Origin: Fodinibacter sp038330415
GTDB taxonomy: Bacteria; Actinomycetota; Actinomycetes; Actinomycetales; Dermatophilaceae
NCBI GenBank assembly: GCA_038330415.1
Contig: JBBQNZ010000004.1
Location: 1 to 64,000, forward strand
DNA length: 64,000 nt
Reading direction: 5' to 3'
Shown here: positions 49,201 to 57,096 of the stretch, piece by piece
How the letters are laid out: each line of letters opens with the position of its first letter
Numbering within the stretch: the first letter of the stretch is position 1
Position numbers and translations under genes: made by a program
Notes under the pieces: generated by a model
The model's database searches: none
What the model was told of the DNA's origin: nothing
What the model saw: only the letters and a program-made list of their open reading frames with translations

Positions 49201-50919
49201 AACATCGTCCACAACAACACGGCGTACCAGCTGGGCTACGCGTGGATGGCGAGCGGCCTGAACCTGCCGCTCGACGGCGGGAGCCAGCCGCAGAACGTCC
49301 CGATGTACGCGATGCAGAGCATCTCGACCCTCGCGAACCCCGACGACCTGGTCGTCGCGCCCGGCCGCGGCTTCAGCCTCCCCACCTTCATCGGCTACGA
49401 CCAGTTCGGCCTCACCGAGCTGTTCCCGCTGCCCGCGACGATGGCCGGTGAGCTGGTCGACGGGCCGGTCCCCGCCGACGTCGCCCACGAGTTCTCGGGC
49501 TTCGGGCGTCCGTTGCCCGACGGCAGCCAGGTCACGGTCGTGACGGCAGGATCGCGGTGGACGATCGGCCCGCTCGGCCAGGCCCCGCTCTACGAGGTCA
49601 CTCTGGTGACCAGCCAGGACAGCGGTGGGGCGGCGTCGCCGCAGACGAGCCACCTCGCCGTCTACGCCTACCCCGTGCCGGGGCTGGACAACTTCTACCT
49701 CGACCCGCGCTCGCACACCGCCGACGACCCGGTCTTCTACCTGCGCGGGGTCGACCTGTCCGTGGCGCCCGGGAAGTACACCTTCGACTACGGCACCGAC
49801 ACGGCCTGGGGTCGGTTCGTCAACGCCGGCTCGCTCCAGGGGCTCGCGGTGCACCCGTGGGGCTACGTCGTCGCCGTCGACTTCGTCAACCACAAGCTCT
49901 ACGCCCTCAAGTTGCCCGGCGCGGCCGTGCCGAGCGGGGAGGCACCGTTTGCCATGCCGCTGGCCGGCGAGGGGGTCCGCGAGGGCCTGATGCAGAACCC
50001 CCAGGCGCTGACGATCACCAGCGACGGCAGGATCCTGGTGCTCGAGGAGGGTAACCGCCGCATCCAGGCCTTCGACGTCAAGGGCAACCCCGTGGCGAGC
50101 TTCTCGGTGGGGCAGCCGCACTTCCTCATCGGCAGCCAGTTCGTGGCCGCCCTCGACGCGTTCGAGGCTCCCGTGGCCCTGGTGCAGGCGTTCCAGGCCG
50201 GCACGACGCCGTCGACGGCAGCCAAGGTCTCCGTCAGCGACCCCGCCCCGGTCGTCGCCGACCTCGACCTCGGGGTGGTCGACGCGACCCTGGTCGCCGC
50301 CCTCGCCGCCGCGGGGTTCGGGCCTCGTGGGCTGGAACCCGACGCCTACGACGTCCGGGTCACCACCGCGGGGCACCTCTGGCTGGTCACCGACACGACC
50401 ACCGGCTTCGTGCTCGACGCCCGTCTCGAGAGCGACGCCTACGGCGTGCCGTACCTCGACCTCTACACGGCACCAACCCTGGTCGTCACGGTCCAGGCGC
50501 CCGGTCAGGAGTGGGCGCTGCAGGACACCAGCAACGCCACCCGCCACCACGTCTCGAAGCCGCCGACCGGTGACCTCGTCGTGCAACAGGTGGTGTCCTA
50601 CATGCCACTGCGCGAGGCCGCCACCACGGGTGTGACGTACCTCGACGTCGCCACCGAGTCCAAGGGCTATGTCTACGTGCTGCTCGTGCAGCAGACCACG
50701 GGTGCGCCCACGTTCTTCCTCGACATCTACAACCCCGACGGCAGCATCCTGCTCGACGAGCCCCAGTCGGGCGTCAACGCCGAACGGCTCACGGTCGACC
50801 AGTGGCGCTCGATGTTCACGCTCGGGTTCGACGTGGTCCTCGGCGCGGACGGGCGCACCGAGCCCGGCATCAGCGAGTGGATGCCGTCCACCCCCGTCCC
50901 GGCCGGGGGGCCGAGCTAG
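46231..50919 (+). CDS. giant NHL-repeat protein, function unknown
   Basis: A 1562-residue protein ending the operon. Residues ~1-310: unrecognised helical domain. Residues ~315-350: Ala/Pro-rich linker. Residues ~505-660: several hydrophobic stretches that could be membrane-inserted (IGVLGTGIVCYGVGVLAMLA, VPVAGWALKVVSIAASLAAL). At ~823-880, 896-950 and 1075-1120 are copies of the module seen in the pentapeptide protein (PLPAGTLITVVTAGTAWSI). Residues ~1195-1290 contain NHL beta-propeller blades (GLAVHPWGYVVAVDFVNHKL and NPQALTITSDGRILVLEEGN). No signal peptide. It starts 37 nt after the previous gene with GAGGAG before the ATG. The hydrophobic middle recalls pore-forming or toxin-delivery proteins, but nothing specific supports that. 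Confidence 0.8.
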   Translation: MTATAPSTLHFDLSGFSAEHEFALLCGVPGGIVLRRYADEPAKLDEHRSTNSALGLMAEDRLAAITHFVEEAPLLVKGVAMHRVVFPSLDDHPLPEIACAFMHVGHHDVETALHRMPGYQERRQHHLSLSSYGVEAEATLADYEAVHRAAAAVKPPHVTAQAIVLQHPEIGTVNGMVAQYVLDTYVSRGIAFSDLVRYLQVNGPGTASQWYNKSWVRWAQNDDGTGPLVPAEANTELAYKDGTKAPDWPTPPGSDVPGLPTYDLTDEYEPPVGTGRGTGVIGAAGGVVSEVLRATKDDAALNGLLWNVQLGTTERGAGSATASPPGPRAQAHGGRPAPAATAAQPGAAFATTAAPATGFAVKNVTSSYGLDIYDTQMSWDGGKKTLSFPVKNWPARYLGLYVAFVRSDGTTIPRDKISAANPSDPQKPFTWQDRLPFELVRSFVEPSDTKSYLGWASAGSALFGAPTPFLTQQVDLSFLWPDEATHARVLLGGLGCANGFSDWDSDVDIIGVLGTGIVCYGVGVLAMLAQVYIVNPFIAMLQEEWGDVGFFAVCGVIGATGIVTGAGTFDSSFGKMVLSKLAGIASGVIFGQVMKRLIIAGAQKFAVRMAEATAELVAEMTAEQALEQVPVAGWALKVVSIAASLAALAATTIECVLSPATYELDVLRTMDLTVTVQPDPKHGTKGQAPVWPLVADHYLVRVTYPEAPGQAGGTTYSLTGPMPAAHDGEITVTFDHIPAGGKVEVTAGIYSDNDWLCGRWSSGWLSAVPVADDAIAVSGAITELLVPLTSTTTYSQKQTLGFAGGAHVWKVTRFSLPSTLTPALDAGGSAPADLRAAFAAQGNALPATATTSVVTAMKAWTITDAASGADFAVTAVELSDAPAFTLAGALGAVLDAGGATPTSIAQPFTEASHPLPAGTLITVVTAGTAWSIAEPGCPPLATIARGGTGLAVSMTSFELRVTDTRNAAPPLPEQYPLPKGPTGHQVGALQNIVHNNTAYQLGYAWMASGLNLPLDGGSQPQNVPMYAMQSISTLANPDDLVVAPGRGFSLPTFIGYDQFGLTELFPLPATMAGELVDGPVPADVAHEFSGFGRPLPDGSQVTVVTAGSRWTIGPLGQAPLYEVTLVTSQDSGGAASPQTSHLAVYAYPVPGLDNFYLDPRSHTADDPVFYLRGVDLSVAPGKYTFDYGTDTAWGRFVNAGSLQGLAVHPWGYVVAVDFVNHKLYALKLPGAAVPSGEAPFAMPLAGEGVREGLMQNPQALTITSDGRILVLEEGNRRIQAFDVKGNPVASFSVGQPHFLIGSQFVAALDAFEAPVALVQAFQAGTTPSTAAKVSVSDPAPVVADLDLGVVDATLVAALAAAGFGPRGLEPDAYDVRVTTAGHLWLVTDTTTGFVLDARLESDAYGVPYLDLYTAPTLVVTVQAPGQEWALQDTSNATRHHVSKPPTGDLVVQQVVSYMPLREAATTGVTYLDVATESKGYVYVLLVQQTTGAPTFFLDIYNPDGSILLDEPQSGVNAERLTVDQWRSMFTLGFDVVLGADGRTEPGISEWMPSTPVPAGGPS

Positions 50920-50973
50920 GCCGGCGTCGTCGGCAGCGAGGGTGCGCGCGACCCGCACGGGTAGGGTCGCCGC

Positions 50974-51315
50974 ATGCCCGAGGACGTCCTGACCTACGCC
51001 GCCCTGGTCGACGTGCCCGACCTGCCCGACGACCTCGCGGCATCGTCCGGGCGGCTGCAGGTGGCCCTCGTCCGGGCGGCCGAGGCACTGCCGAGCGTCG
51101 CGCGCTGCCACGTCATCCGGGTGGGCCACGGGGGCGCGCACGCCCACTGGTGGTGCATGGCCCGGCACGCGCGGCTGCCCGAGCTGCGTGGCTCGTTCAT
51201 GGTGGTGTGGGACGCCTTCCTCCCGCCGATCCCCGTCGAGGTGCGTGACGACAACGCCGCCTTCGTCGTCGACCGGCTCGTGGCCGACGTCGGCGGGACG
51301 GCACGTCGTGGCTGA
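50974..51315 (+). CDS. small HIT-like protein
   Basis: A 113-residue protein. The segment HVIRVGHGGAHAHWWCMAR (residues ~47-65) has a histidine-rich core similar to the HIT triad region, followed by ELRGSFMVVWDAFLPPIP, a pattern I associate with short actinobacterial HIT-like proteins. The full HxHxH triad is not obvious, so nucleotide hydrolysis is uncertain. Overlaps the NUDIX gene by 8 nt, so the two are co-translated. Confidence 0.6.
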   Translation: MPEDVLTYAALVDVPDLPDDLAASSGRLQVALVRAAEALPSVARCHVIRVGHGGAHAHWWCMARHARLPELRGSFMVVWDAFLPPIPVEVRDDNAAFVVDRLVADVGGTARRG

Positions 51316-51823
51316 CCGTCCGCGCCGCTCCGAGTCCGAGCGCGAACGCCTGCGGCGGATCTCGATCCTCAACGCCCGCCTGCCCAAGAAGCGCACCATC
51401 GGCCAGGGCGTGCTGCGCAACCCGGCGGGCGAGGTGCTGCTCTGCGAGCTCAGCTACAAGAAGGAGTGGGACCTGCCCGGCGGCGTCGTCGACCCGGGGG
51501 AGTCGCCGGCCACCTGCGTCGAGCGCGAGGTCGAGGAGGAGCTCGGCATCCACGTCACCGCCGGCCGCCTGCTCGCCGTCAACTGGCTGCCGCCGTGGCG
51601 CGGCTGGGACGACGCGCTGCTCTACCTGTTCGACCTCGGCGTCCACGACACCGGTGAGCTCGACCCGGCGCTGTTCCTCCGCCGCGAGATCGCCGGTGCC
51701 CACTGGCGCACGGTGGCGGATGCCGCGGCGCACGTCGCGCCCTACACCGCGCGCATGCTCGAGGTCGCCCACGACGCCGAGCACACGGCATACCTGGAGA
51801 ACAGCGAGCCGCCCGAGGGCTGA
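51308..51823 (+). CDS. NUDIX hydrolase
   Basis: A 171-residue hydrolase of nucleoside-diphosphate-linked compounds. The NUDIX box lies at residues ~58-81 (DPGESPATCVEREVEEELG; G-x5-E-x7-R-E-x-x-E-E-x-G) and binds the catalytic metal. Substrate not predictable. Starts at a GTG inside the end of the HIT-like gene. Followed 58 nt later by ychF. Confidence 0.88.
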   Translation: MADRPRRSESERERLRRISILNARLPKKRTIGQGVLRNPAGEVLLCELSYKKEWDLPGGVVDPGESPATCVEREVEEELGIHVTAGRLLAVNWLPPWRGWDDALLYLFDLGVHDTGELDPALFLRREIAGAHWRTVADAAAHVAPYTARMLEVAHDAEHTAYLENSEPPEG

Positions 51824-51866
51824 GCGCCGCTTTCCCCGGGCGGCGGGGAGGACCCGTGCGCGCCGG

Positions 51867-51872
51867 TAGACT
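51867..51872 (+). promoter_or_regulatory. ychF -10 box
   Basis: TAGACT 9 nt before the ychF GTG, with no good -35 and no Shine-Dalgarno; a leaderless or near-leaderless start is likely. Confidence 0.45.
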
Positions 51873-51881
51873 CTCGGCCTC

Positions 51882-52967
51882 GTGGCCCTTCAAATCGGAA
51901 TCGTCGGACTGCCCAACGTCGGCAAGTCCACGATGTTCAACGCTCTGACCAAGAACAACGTCCTCGCGGCGAACTACCCGTTCGCGACGATCGACCCCAA
52001 CGTGGGCGTCGTCCCGCTGCCCGACGAGCGGCTCACGCGGCTGGCCGAGATCTTCAGCAGCGAGAAGATCCTCCCGGCCACGGTCGACTTCGTCGACATC
52101 GCCGGCATCGTGCGTGGTGCCTCGGTGGGCGAGGGGCTGGGCAACAAGTTCCTCGCCACCATCCGTGAGGCCGATGCCATCTGCCAGGTCGTGCGGGCCT
52201 TCGAGGACGGTGACGTCGTGCACGTCGACGGCAAGGTCTCGCCGAGCTCGGACATCGAGACGATCCACACCGAGCTGATCCTCGCCGACCTGCAGACCCT
52301 CGAGAAGGCGGTCACGCGCCTCGAGAAGGAGTCGCGGATCAAGAAGGAGTCCAGGCCCGCGTACGAGAACGCCCTCGCCGCCCAGAAGGTGCTCGAGGAG
52401 GGCACGACCCTGTATGCCGGTGGGTCGGCCGCCGGTGTCGACCTCGCCCTGGCCTCGGGGCTGGGCCTGCTCACCACGAAGCCGTTCATCTACGTGTTCA
52501 ACCTCGACGAGGAGCAGCTCGCCGACGCCGACCTGCACGCCCGGCTCGGGGCGCTCGTCGCGCCGGCCGACGCGGTGTTCCTCAATGCCAAGCTCGAGAT
52601 GGACCTCATGGAGATGTCCGAGGAGGACGCCCTCGAGATGCTCCAGTCGTTCGGCGCCGAGGAGTCGGGGCTGGACCAGCTGGCGCGGGTCGGCTTCCAC
52701 ACCCTCGGCCTGCAGACCTACCTCACCGCCGGGCCCAAGGAGTCGCGGGCCTGGACCATCCACCAGGGCTGGACCGCCCCGCAGGCCGCGGGCGTCATCC
52801 ACACCGACTTCCAGCGCGGCTTCATCAAGGCCGAGATCGTCTCGTTCACCGACCTGGATGCCGCCGGCTCGATGGCCGCGGCGCGTGCGGCCGGTCGGGT
52901 GCGCATGGAGGGCAAGGAGTACGTGATGCAGGACGGCGACGTGGTGGAGTTCCGCTTCAACGTCTGA
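51882..52967 (+). CDS. ychF: redox-regulated ATPase YchF (Obg family)
   Basis: A 361-residue P-loop NTPase that binds ATP rather than GTP and associates with ribosomes; in other bacteria it affects the oxidative-stress response. P-loop GLPNVGKST is at residues ~8-16, the G3-type motif is FVDIAGIVRGAS, and FNLDEEQL shows the NxxE that replaces NKxD and explains the ATP preference. The C-terminal TGS-like domain (RAWTIHQGWTAPQAAGVIHT) is complete. Start is a GTG at 51882. Confidence 0.97.
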   Translation: MALQIGIVGLPNVGKSTMFNALTKNNVLAANYPFATIDPNVGVVPLPDERLTRLAEIFSSEKILPATVDFVDIAGIVRGASVGEGLGNKFLATIREADAICQVVRAFEDGDVVHVDGKVSPSSDIETIHTELILADLQTLEKAVTRLEKESRIKKESRPAYENALAAQKVLEEGTTLYAGGSAAGVDLALASGLGLLTTKPFIYVFNLDEEQLADADLHARLGALVAPADAVFLNAKLEMDLMEMSEEDALEMLQSFGAEESGLDQLARVGFHTLGLQTYLTAGPKESRAWTIHQGWTAPQAAGVIHTDFQRGFIKAEIVSFTDLDAAGSMAAARAAGRVRMEGKEYVMQDGDVVEFRFNV

Positions 52968-52986
52968 AGCGGAGCGTTTGCGCAGG

Positions 52987-53220
52987 TCAGATTGGTTGCG
53001 ACTTCTCCCAGCGGTAGAACTTCACTCCACCGTGCACCCGGTTCACCGCCTCCACGACGTCCGTCGACAACCAACCGACCCCTAGAAATGCCGCGTGGGC
53101 CGCCCGACCGCTGGTGGCCCATCTACGTCCTTCGTAGCATGCGTGCCGCTCGAGAAAGGAGGTCTGGCCGCCGACGGAGACTTTGACCTGAAGGAGATTG
53201 TTGAGGTCAACACGTGCCAA
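52987..53220 (-). pseudogene. possible small gene or gene remnant
   Basis: A minus-strand frame of 77 residues ending 20 nt beyond ychF. Its C-terminal half (RAAHAAFLGVGWLSTDVVEA, VNRVHGGVKFYRWEK) looks protein-like and has mostly G/C third positions. There is only a TTG at 53220 as start and no ribosome site, and the preceding in-frame sequence is not convincing. It may be the 3' remnant of a larger gene. The rest of 52968-53280 shows nothing else I can assign. Confidence 0.35.
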
Positions 53221-53280
53221 TGATCTTCGTCGATCTGAAGGGAGTGCTCAGATAGTCGGGGGTCGGGTCGAGCAAGGGAG

Positions 53281-55728
53281 ATGAAGGTGGGCGGACTTCC
53301 GCCGTACGTGTCGCTGCTCGACGTGTCGCCAGCCACGCTGTACGGCTTGATTGATGCGCAGGCGCATGCTGCTCTCGTCGCCACCTACGAGTTCGGGTGG
53401 CAGAAGGACCATGCCTTGCGCGAAGCAATCGATCGTGCGCTGGGCGATGCAGCCGTCGGAGCCCGAGCTCCCGACTCAAGCAAGCCCCGATGGCTCGACG
53501 GCCTGGTGATACGCGACTTGCGGGCCGCGTCGACGTCGCGTTGGGCCGGCCGCTTCCCCTTGGTGAGGCTGTTGGAGAGGCTCGAGCTCATCGATCTGGA
53601 CGTCGACGACACCTACGTCCTCGCGATGGTGGGTGCCCTGGGTGCACAGAAGGCTGACCAGTTGCGGGCGGACCCTGACCTCATCAGGCGGGCACTCTGG
53701 AAGGTCTTCGACGTCGAGGGCGGCGGAGAGGTCAGTCTCACCAACGTCGATCGCTTCGGCGGCGACGAATGGCGAAAGACCTTCTTGGAGCTGACCGCGG
53801 ACGGCACGCTCGACCGGGCGCGAGTCCTAGCCGCCTGCCTCGCAGCTCTCGGTCGAGACTTCGCCGCCTATCGCGCCAGCTGGTATTCGGCCACCTACCT
53901 TGCGCTCGAGCCCACAGCCGACCAGACCGCCGCGTTCCAGGCAGATCTTCGGCGACTGCTCGGTGCTGCCGTCCCGGCCACCGTGAGCTTCGCCCTCAAG
54001 CAACTCGGCCGTGTGGAGAGGGCCGGCCTGCTCGACATCGAGGCAACAGTCGAGGCTCTGCCGCCCGCCACGCTCGTCAAGGCCAGGGGGACGGCCATTG
54101 CTGCCCTCAACCTGGCACGTGTCGGACGCGTCGGTTTTCCGGATGCCGTCGCGGCAGTGGCCCGCGCAGCGCTGGGGCACCCGCATGCCGACGTCCAGCG
54201 GGCAGCTGCCAGGCTCCTCGCCGACGTCGGCGAAGGCGATGCGATCCTCGCTGCGGCCGAGGACCTCACCCCCAGCGTGCGTCAATATCTCGGACTACCC
54301 GCCGAGGTACGACACGAGCACCAAACCTTCCACGTCCAGAGCCTGGCGCCCGTCCCGCCGCAGGTCTCAGCGTCCGACCTGGCTGAGCGCGCCGCAGCAC
54401 TGCTTGAAGATGCGTCCGACGTCGGGGAACTTGAGGCGGTGCTCGGCTTCCTCGCCACACGCAGCGCCGACGACGTCCTCGCTCCACTGAAGAAGCAGGC
54501 CAAGATGGTCGTCGCCCGCGGTCCTCGCACAGACATCGGGGACGCGTGGTTACCGGGACAGGTCGCTCGACTCCTCCTCGATGTGCTTGGCGATCCTGCA
54601 CCGCCTGCAGACCCCGCCCACCCGGCCCAGCGCTTCGTTGCGCGACGGATCTCCGAGGTCCGCAGCCCAACCGGCCCGCTGCTGGCCACCCCCGACCTCC
54701 CCGGTGGATGGGTCAGCCCCTCGGCCTTCGTCGAACGCTCGACGCAGAACCCCAGCCCGCGCCACCACGACCTGATCGCAGCGCTGCTCCGCCTGCACCG
54801 CGACGGACGCGACGAGGCCGCCGGCGCCGCGCGCGGTCTGCCCGCCGCGGCGCGGTTCGCGCTGGACGGCGTCGAACCGACTCGACGACTCCTGCGCAGC
54901 GGGCGCGAGGGACCCGCGGCTTGGTGGATCGCAGCGGAACGGTCCCGGGCTCCTTACGCAGCCACCGATGCGCCGCAGCTGAGCGGGGATATCAAGACCC
55001 ACACCTGGCACGAGAACGGACGCGACCGTCGATCCTGGTATGCCAGGTTCGCCGTCACCACCACGCACACCAACCGGGCCACCGACGACCAGCCGACCGA
55101 GCTGAAGGCCCAGATCTCGGATCAGTGGGGTGGTGGGTACACCAGCAGGTTCCTTGGCGACTGGATTCCTACCCTGGCTGCCATCTGGCCCCAGGACGCC
55201 GAGCACTTTCTCTCGCTCACCTGCCTGCCCGTCCTGGAGTCCCCGAGCTGGACGGAGACCGCCCACGACGTGCCGCGTACCCTCGACGCGTTGGCACGAC
55301 ATCCCGGCCGCATGGGAACGCTTGCCGCCGCCACGCTCGCTGCCGGCATCTCGGCAACCCAGCGTGACCATCGGCTCCACGCGGTCGATGCCCTTCTCGA
55401 CCTGGTCGTAACGGGCCGCGCACCGGTTCACGAGGTGGCCGCCGTGATGGCGCGTTACGCGCAGGCATGGCCGGCGACCCGGTGGGCCGAGTCGCTCGAG
55501 TCGGTGGCACAGGCGCCCGGCGGCGCTCTGGTGGCGGTGGGCCTCCTGACCCACCTTCTCCCGCAACTGCCCGCCGATCACCGCGGCCTCAACAGGCTGC
55601 TGGACCTACTTCGTGATGAGCTGCTCCGCCTCGGTCGCGCCGTCACCGACCCGGCGTTGGCCACCTGGCTCGGTGCATTCTCCGGCAGCTCTTCGGCAGC
55701 CAAGACCGCACGGCTCTTGCTCGGATAG
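53281..55728 (+). CDS. large helical-repeat protein (DUF6493-like)
   Basis: An 815-residue soluble protein rich in helical HEAT-like repeats (ATLVKARGTAIAALNLARVG; AAVARAALGHPHADVQRAAA). It resembles the large DUF6493-type proteins found beside SWIM zinc-finger proteins in actinobacteria. No catalytic motif is visible. Either the ATG at 53281 or the GTG at 53287 is the start; AAGGGAG lies immediately before the ATG, so its spacing fits the GTG better. First of three tightly packed genes with the SWIM protein and a second, similar large protein. Confidence 0.65.
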   Translation: MKVGGLPPYVSLLDVSPATLYGLIDAQAHAALVATYEFGWQKDHALREAIDRALGDAAVGARAPDSSKPRWLDGLVIRDLRAASTSRWAGRFPLVRLLERLELIDLDVDDTYVLAMVGALGAQKADQLRADPDLIRRALWKVFDVEGGGEVSLTNVDRFGGDEWRKTFLELTADGTLDRARVLAACLAALGRDFAAYRASWYSATYLALEPTADQTAAFQADLRRLLGAAVPATVSFALKQLGRVERAGLLDIEATVEALPPATLVKARGTAIAALNLARVGRVGFPDAVAAVARAALGHPHADVQRAAARLLADVGEGDAILAAAEDLTPSVRQYLGLPAEVRHEHQTFHVQSLAPVPPQVSASDLAERAAALLEDASDVGELEAVLGFLATRSADDVLAPLKKQAKMVVARGPRTDIGDAWLPGQVARLLLDVLGDPAPPADPAHPAQRFVARRISEVRSPTGPLLATPDLPGGWVSPSAFVERSTQNPSPRHHDLIAALLRLHRDGRDEAAGAARGLPAAARFALDGVEPTRRLLRSGREGPAAWWIAAERSRAPYAATDAPQLSGDIKTHTWHENGRDRRSWYARFAVTTTHTNRATDDQPTELKAQISDQWGGGYTSRFLGDWIPTLAAIWPQDAEHFLSLTCLPVLESPSWTETAHDVPRTLDALARHPGRMGTLAAATLAAGISATQRDHRLHAVDALLDLVVTGRAPVHEVAAVMARYAQAWPATRWAESLESVAQAPGGALVAVGLLTHLLPQLPADHRGLNRLLDLLRDELLRLGRAVTDPALATWLGAFSGSSSAAKTARLLLG

Positions 55729-55737
55729 GTTCTCATC

Positions 55738-57096
55738 ATGGCAGCGACCACTGATGAGCAGACGTACAACTACGTCCGCCCATCGGAGCTGTCCTTCGGC
55801 GACGACGGTGCCGACCTGATGCTCGCCACCAGTGGAGGCCGCACTGCGGCCGGTCCAGCCGCACACCCGGTCTTCTTCGACGGTTTCCTCGGCCACCCCG
55901 AGCAAGGCGCGACCGCGCTGCTCGCTGTCGCCAAGGTCGCCCGCACCCGCTTCTACAGGCCGCCCGGCGTGGTCGCCGCGATCTTGCGTGCCGCCGACCC
56001 TGTCGTCACGAGCAACGGGGACAGACTGCGCTTCGAGAGCTTCTCTGCCTGCTGCGGCGTGTACGCCCGCTATGACGCGCTACCCGGAAGCCTCGACGGG
56101 AAGGTGCTCAACACCGGCACCACCAACGTCGACTTCAACCCACCCATGCGCGATGCCCTCGCGCGCGTCGGCGGCCTGGAGCCACTCCACCTCCAGGTCG
56201 GCGAGGACGTCCGCGTCCGGACCCTCGACACCGATGTGACCGAGAAGAAGGTCCCGCTGCCCGAGCGATGGCTCAAAGGCTTCGCCGAAGTACAGCTGGC
56301 CTCAGCCACCGTGACCCCAGTGTTCGAGGTCGCAGCCTCGGAAGCCCGGCGATTCATCCGCGGCCTCCCGAGCTCTGGCAGCCGAAAGCCGGTTTGGGTC
56401 GTCCCCACAGGGCGCGGCCTGCGGATCACCACCCGACCGACACCCGATGGCGTGTCCCTCTCCGGCCTTGATCGCCTCAAGCCGCTCGAGCCGCTACTCC
56501 GGTTCGCCCGATCGCTTCGCGCGTACACCGCCCCGCACGACACGCAGGGCGCGACCGGAGTCTGGGAGCTCGAGCTCGACGACGCGCGCCTCGTCCTCGC
56601 ACTCAGCCCTGAATCCAGCCGGGGTTTCTCTGGAGAAGGGGGAGTTCTCTGGGACCTTGCCGATGAGCAATCCGCCGACGACTCGGACCTCATCTCCGCA
56701 ATGCTGGCCTTCGAGCCACGAATCGACATCCCCCGACTCGCCGCCGACTCCGGCTTGGCGGAGGGGCGAGTCACGCGCGCCCTAGGTCGGCTCGGCGCGG
56801 CCGGCCGAGTCGGATACGACGCCGCAGAACATGCGTACTTCCACCGCGAACTGCCCTACGACGCCGAACGTCTGGCAACCATGCACCCCCGCCTTCGCGA
56901 CGCGACCGCGCTCGTCACAGCGGGCGCAGTCAGGCTCGACGGAGAGACCGCCTACGTTCGCAGCGGCGAAACCGAACACGTCGTACGCCGAACCGATGAC
57001 GGCGACCGATGCACCTGCCCGTGGTACGCCAAGCACAAGGGCGCTCGCGGCCCCTGCAAGCACGTGCTCGCAGCGGACCTGATCAGGCGTGGTTGA
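55738..57096 (+). CDS. SWIM zinc-finger protein
   Basis: A 452-residue protein with a C-terminal SWIM zinc finger (C-x-C-x12-C-x-H: Cys425, Cys427, Cys440, His442 in CTCPWYAKHKGARGPCKH), a DNA- or protein-binding module. The preceding ~400 residues have no recognised domain. Starts 9 nt after the first large protein and overlaps the next by one base (TGATG). SWIM proteins of this kind accompany MoxR ATPase and VWA genes in known conflict/stress systems; neither is in this window. Confidence 0.8.
   Translation: MAATTDEQTYNYVRPSELSFGDDGADLMLATSGGRTAAGPAAHPVFFDGFLGHPEQGATALLAVAKVARTRFYRPPGVVAAILRAADPVVTSNGDRLRFESFSACCGVYARYDALPGSLDGKVLNTGTTNVDFNPPMRDALARVGGLEPLHLQVGEDVRVRTLDTDVTEKKVPLPERWLKGFAEVQLASATVTPVFEVAASEARRFIRGLPSSGSRKPVWVVPTGRGLRITTRPTPDGVSLSGLDRLKPLEPLLRFARSLRAYTAPHDTQGATGVWELELDDARLVLALSPESSRGFSGEGGVLWDLADEQSADDSDLISAMLAFEPRIDIPRLAADSGLAEGRVTRALGRLGAAGRVGYDAAEHAYFHRELPYDAERLATMHPRLRDATALVTAGAVRLDGETAYVRSGETEHVVRRTDDGDRCTCPWYAKHKGARGPCKHVLAADLIRRG

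Noticed and set aside
39140..50919. Prophage tail or contractile injection system
   Set aside because: No sheath, baseplate, tape-measure, portal, integrase or lysis genes. The repetitive proteins do not match tail fibres, and the lead gene is an oxygenase.
46492..51420. A 1642-codon open frame on the minus strand opposite the NHL-repeat gene
   Set aside because: Antisense frames stay open in very G/C-rich coding DNA. Its translation is Arg/Gly/Val/His-rich with no domains, while the plus strand has clear NHL repeats and operon spacing.
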